Below are positions 62,797 through 64,000 of a DNA stretch of 64,000 bases, one piece after another. The stretch is taken from NCBI GenBank assembly GCA_017889545.1, contig JAGFZV010000009.1, forward strand, positions 62,001 through 126,000. The letters are read 5' to 3'. The stretch comes from Bacillota bacterium. Its GTDB lineage: Bacteria > Bacillota > Negativicutes > CTSoil-072. The notes beneath the pieces are model-generated. The model did not search any database, was not told the DNA's origin, and worked only from the letters and a program-made list of their open reading frames with translations. Every line of letters starts with the position of its first letter. Positions within the stretch are counted from its first letter, which is position 1. A program made the translations under genes and the position numbers.

Positions 62797-64000
62797 ATGC
62801 ATAGTGTTCGTACAATCGATCATGTGGCCCGTCAGGCAGCAAAAAATCCGAATCACCCAGCTATTTTCACACCGGATAAAAGATTTATTAGTTACAAGCA
62901 GTTAGAAACGAAAATTAATCAAGTCTCTGAGCAATTATTGCAGTCAGGCCTCAGCAATCGGCGCATAGCGGTTGTTCTGGCAAACGGACCTGATATGCTC
63001 ATCTCCTTCTACGCCATTTCCAGTGTGGCAATCTTTGTTCCCCTCAATCCCGCTTATTCGACTGAAGAATTTAAAAACTACATGAAACTCCTTCGAGTCG
63101 ATGCTTTGGTTGTGAAGGAAAGCACCTGCGAGGCGGCAAGGCTGGCTGCGTTTGAACTTTCCCTTCCGTTGCTGCTTTTGCACACAAATGAAAGCGATGA
63201 TCTGGGCGACTTCGAAATACGCTATACAGGAGACCCAAAACCGGCAGATCCATCCCAGATCTCCCAAGACAAGGATATCGCGGTTGTACTTCATACCTCC
63301 GGAACAACCGAAAAACCCAAAATCGTTCCATTGACCCATGATAATCTCAATGGGTTTATCAAAAATACGGCCAGCAATTTCAACATCACAGAACAAGATC
63401 GCTGCATCAATATCATTCCCTTATTTCATGTTTACGGTATTGTAAGTCCGGTGCTATCCTCAGCAGTTGTAGGGGGAAGCGTAATTTGCGTCGAATCGTT
63501 TGAACCAGGAGAATTTTTCCGAATCCTTGAAGAACTATCTCCCACCTGGTATGCTGCAAGCCCGGCAATCCACCAATCCGTTGCAGAGTACGCTGAAAGC
63601 AGGGGAACGACACCAGAACGTTACGCGTTGAAGCTCATCCGTTCCGGCGGCGCGCCTTTGCCCATCAAAATCGCGCAAAAATTGGAAAAGCATTTCGGCG
63701 CGATCGTAATCCAAGGCTACGGCCTCACCGAAACCTCCGGCATGGGCACCTGCAATCCACCTGTGCCCGGAAAAATCAAACACAACTCTGTCGGCATCGC
63801 TTTGGGCTGTGAAGTAGGTATCATAGACGATGATCACTGTTTTTTGCCTTCCGGCAATATCGGACAGATTGTCATCAAAGGAACCGGGGTAACTGCAGGC
63901 TATGAAAATGATGAGGAGGCCAATGCCCGTTCTTTTCATAACGGATGGTTTGCCACCGGAGATCAGGGTTATTTTGATGAAGACGGATATCTGTTTATCA
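62797..64000 (+). CDS. AMP-binding acyl-CoA synthetase/adenylating enzyme (partial, 3' end outside the window)
   Basis: ANL-superfamily adenylate-forming enzyme; 401 residues are visible. It starts MHSVRTIDHVARQAAKNPNH and shows the P-loop LHTSGTTEKPKIVPLTH (about residue 167), IPLFHVYGIVSPVLS, the adenine motif GYGLTETSGMG (about 309), and the ribose-binding WFATGDQGYFDEDGYLFI near the right edge. These fit a CoA ligase of fatty, aromatic or small acids, or a stand-alone adenylation domain; the acceptor domain is outside the window. AAAGGG precedes the ATG, and a GTG one codon earlier is possible. Confidence 0.88.
   Translation, partial: MHSVRTIDHVARQAAKNPNHPAIFTPDKRFISYKQLETKINQVSEQLLQSGLSNRRIAVVLANGPDMLISFYAISSVAIFVPLNPAYSTEEFKNYMKLLRVDALVVKESTCEAARLAAFELSLPLLLLHTNESDDLGDFEIRYTGDPKPADPSQISQDKDIAVVLHTSGTTEKPKIVPLTHDNLNGFIKNTASNFNITEQDRCINIIPLFHVYGIVSPVLSSAVVGGSVICVESFEPGEFFRILEELSPTWYAASPAIHQSVAEYAESRGTTPERYALKLIRSGGAPLPIKIAQKLEKHFGAIVIQGYGLTETSGMGTCNPPVPGKIKHNSVGIALGCEVGIIDDDHCFLPSGNIGQIVIKGTGVTAGYENDEEANARSFHNGWFATGDQGYFDEDGYLFI

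Noticed and set aside
1-64000. CRISPR arrays, prophage or insertion-sequence transposases
   Set aside because: No regularly spaced repeats, phage structural or integrase genes, or transposase motifs were found; the phage-holin-like protein at 22.8 kb is a YvlD-type membrane protein.

Overview
The window reads as a chromosomal segment of a Gram-positive-lineage (Firmicutes) anaerobe. The most likely home is the Negativicutes, Sporomusaceae-like, but that placement is inference from gene content and synteny, not from a phylogenetic marker I could test. Support comes from Bacillus-type conserved blocks (rapZ-yvcK-whiA; ftsE-ftsX-peptidase-ctpB-minJ-like-uvrB-uvrA; hpf-secA-prfB), anaerobic redox genes (Psr/Phs-type molybdoenzyme, [NiFe]-hydrogenase maturation, rubredoxin, 2-hydroxyacyl-CoA dehydratase-type activase), a SCIFF ranthipeptide pair and a flagellar cluster. 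Nearly all genes lie on the minus strand; only accC, a GGDEF-EAL protein and a partial acyl-CoA synthetase are on plus. No tRNA, rRNA, CRISPR array, insertion sequence or prophage was found.

Layout: 1-0.8 kb, the 5' part of a CggR-type regulator. 1.1-5.0 kb, a three-gene molybdopterin polysulfide/thiosulfate reductase operon behind a promoter buried in a 47-bp palindrome. 5.3-8.1 kb, slipin plus YtrA-type GntR regulator, then rpoN. 8.2-12.8 kb, hypFCDE. 12.9-14.5 kb, SCIFF precursor peptide and its radical SAM maturase. 14.6-22.6 kb, a secreted protein of unknown function, polysaccharide deacetylase, whiA-yvcK-rapZ, PHP hydrolase, glycerate kinase and a HAD phosphatase. 22.8-25.2 kb, a YvlD-like membrane protein, an FMN oxidoreductase with an N-terminal cysteine cluster, rubredoxin and mobA. 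25.2-39.2 kb, uvrC, a lone biotin carboxylase, uvrA, uvrB, and the cell-division/envelope block through ftsE. 39.4-46.3 kb, split transketolase, csaB, DUF5693, DUF2993 and prfB with its +1 frameshift. 46.7-49.8 kb, an activase ATPase with two DUF2229-like partners. 49.9-53.6 kb, secA, hpf and a cold-shock gene. 53.7-56.5 kb, a polar amino-acid ABC transporter and a zinc-ribbon protein with a long leader. 56.8-62.6 kb, the c-di-GMP protein and flaG-fliD-fliS-fliT-like. 62.8-64 kb, a truncated AMP-binding enzyme.

Cooperation: hypFCDE builds the Fe(CN)2CO part of [NiFe] hydrogenases; hypA and hypB and the hydrogenase itself are not here. FtsEX sits directly upstream of a coiled-coil M23 peptidase, the usual arrangement for an ATP-gated peptidoglycan hydrolase. 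CsaB, DUF5693 and DUF2993 look like envelope genes. SCIFF is separated from its maturase by a terminator, so the peptide should be made in excess. The best candidate for an undescribed system is the activase trio at 46.7-49.8 kb: an ATP-driven electron-injecting ATPase encoded with two cysteine-bearing dehydratase-like proteins and no recognisable dehydratase substrate genes.
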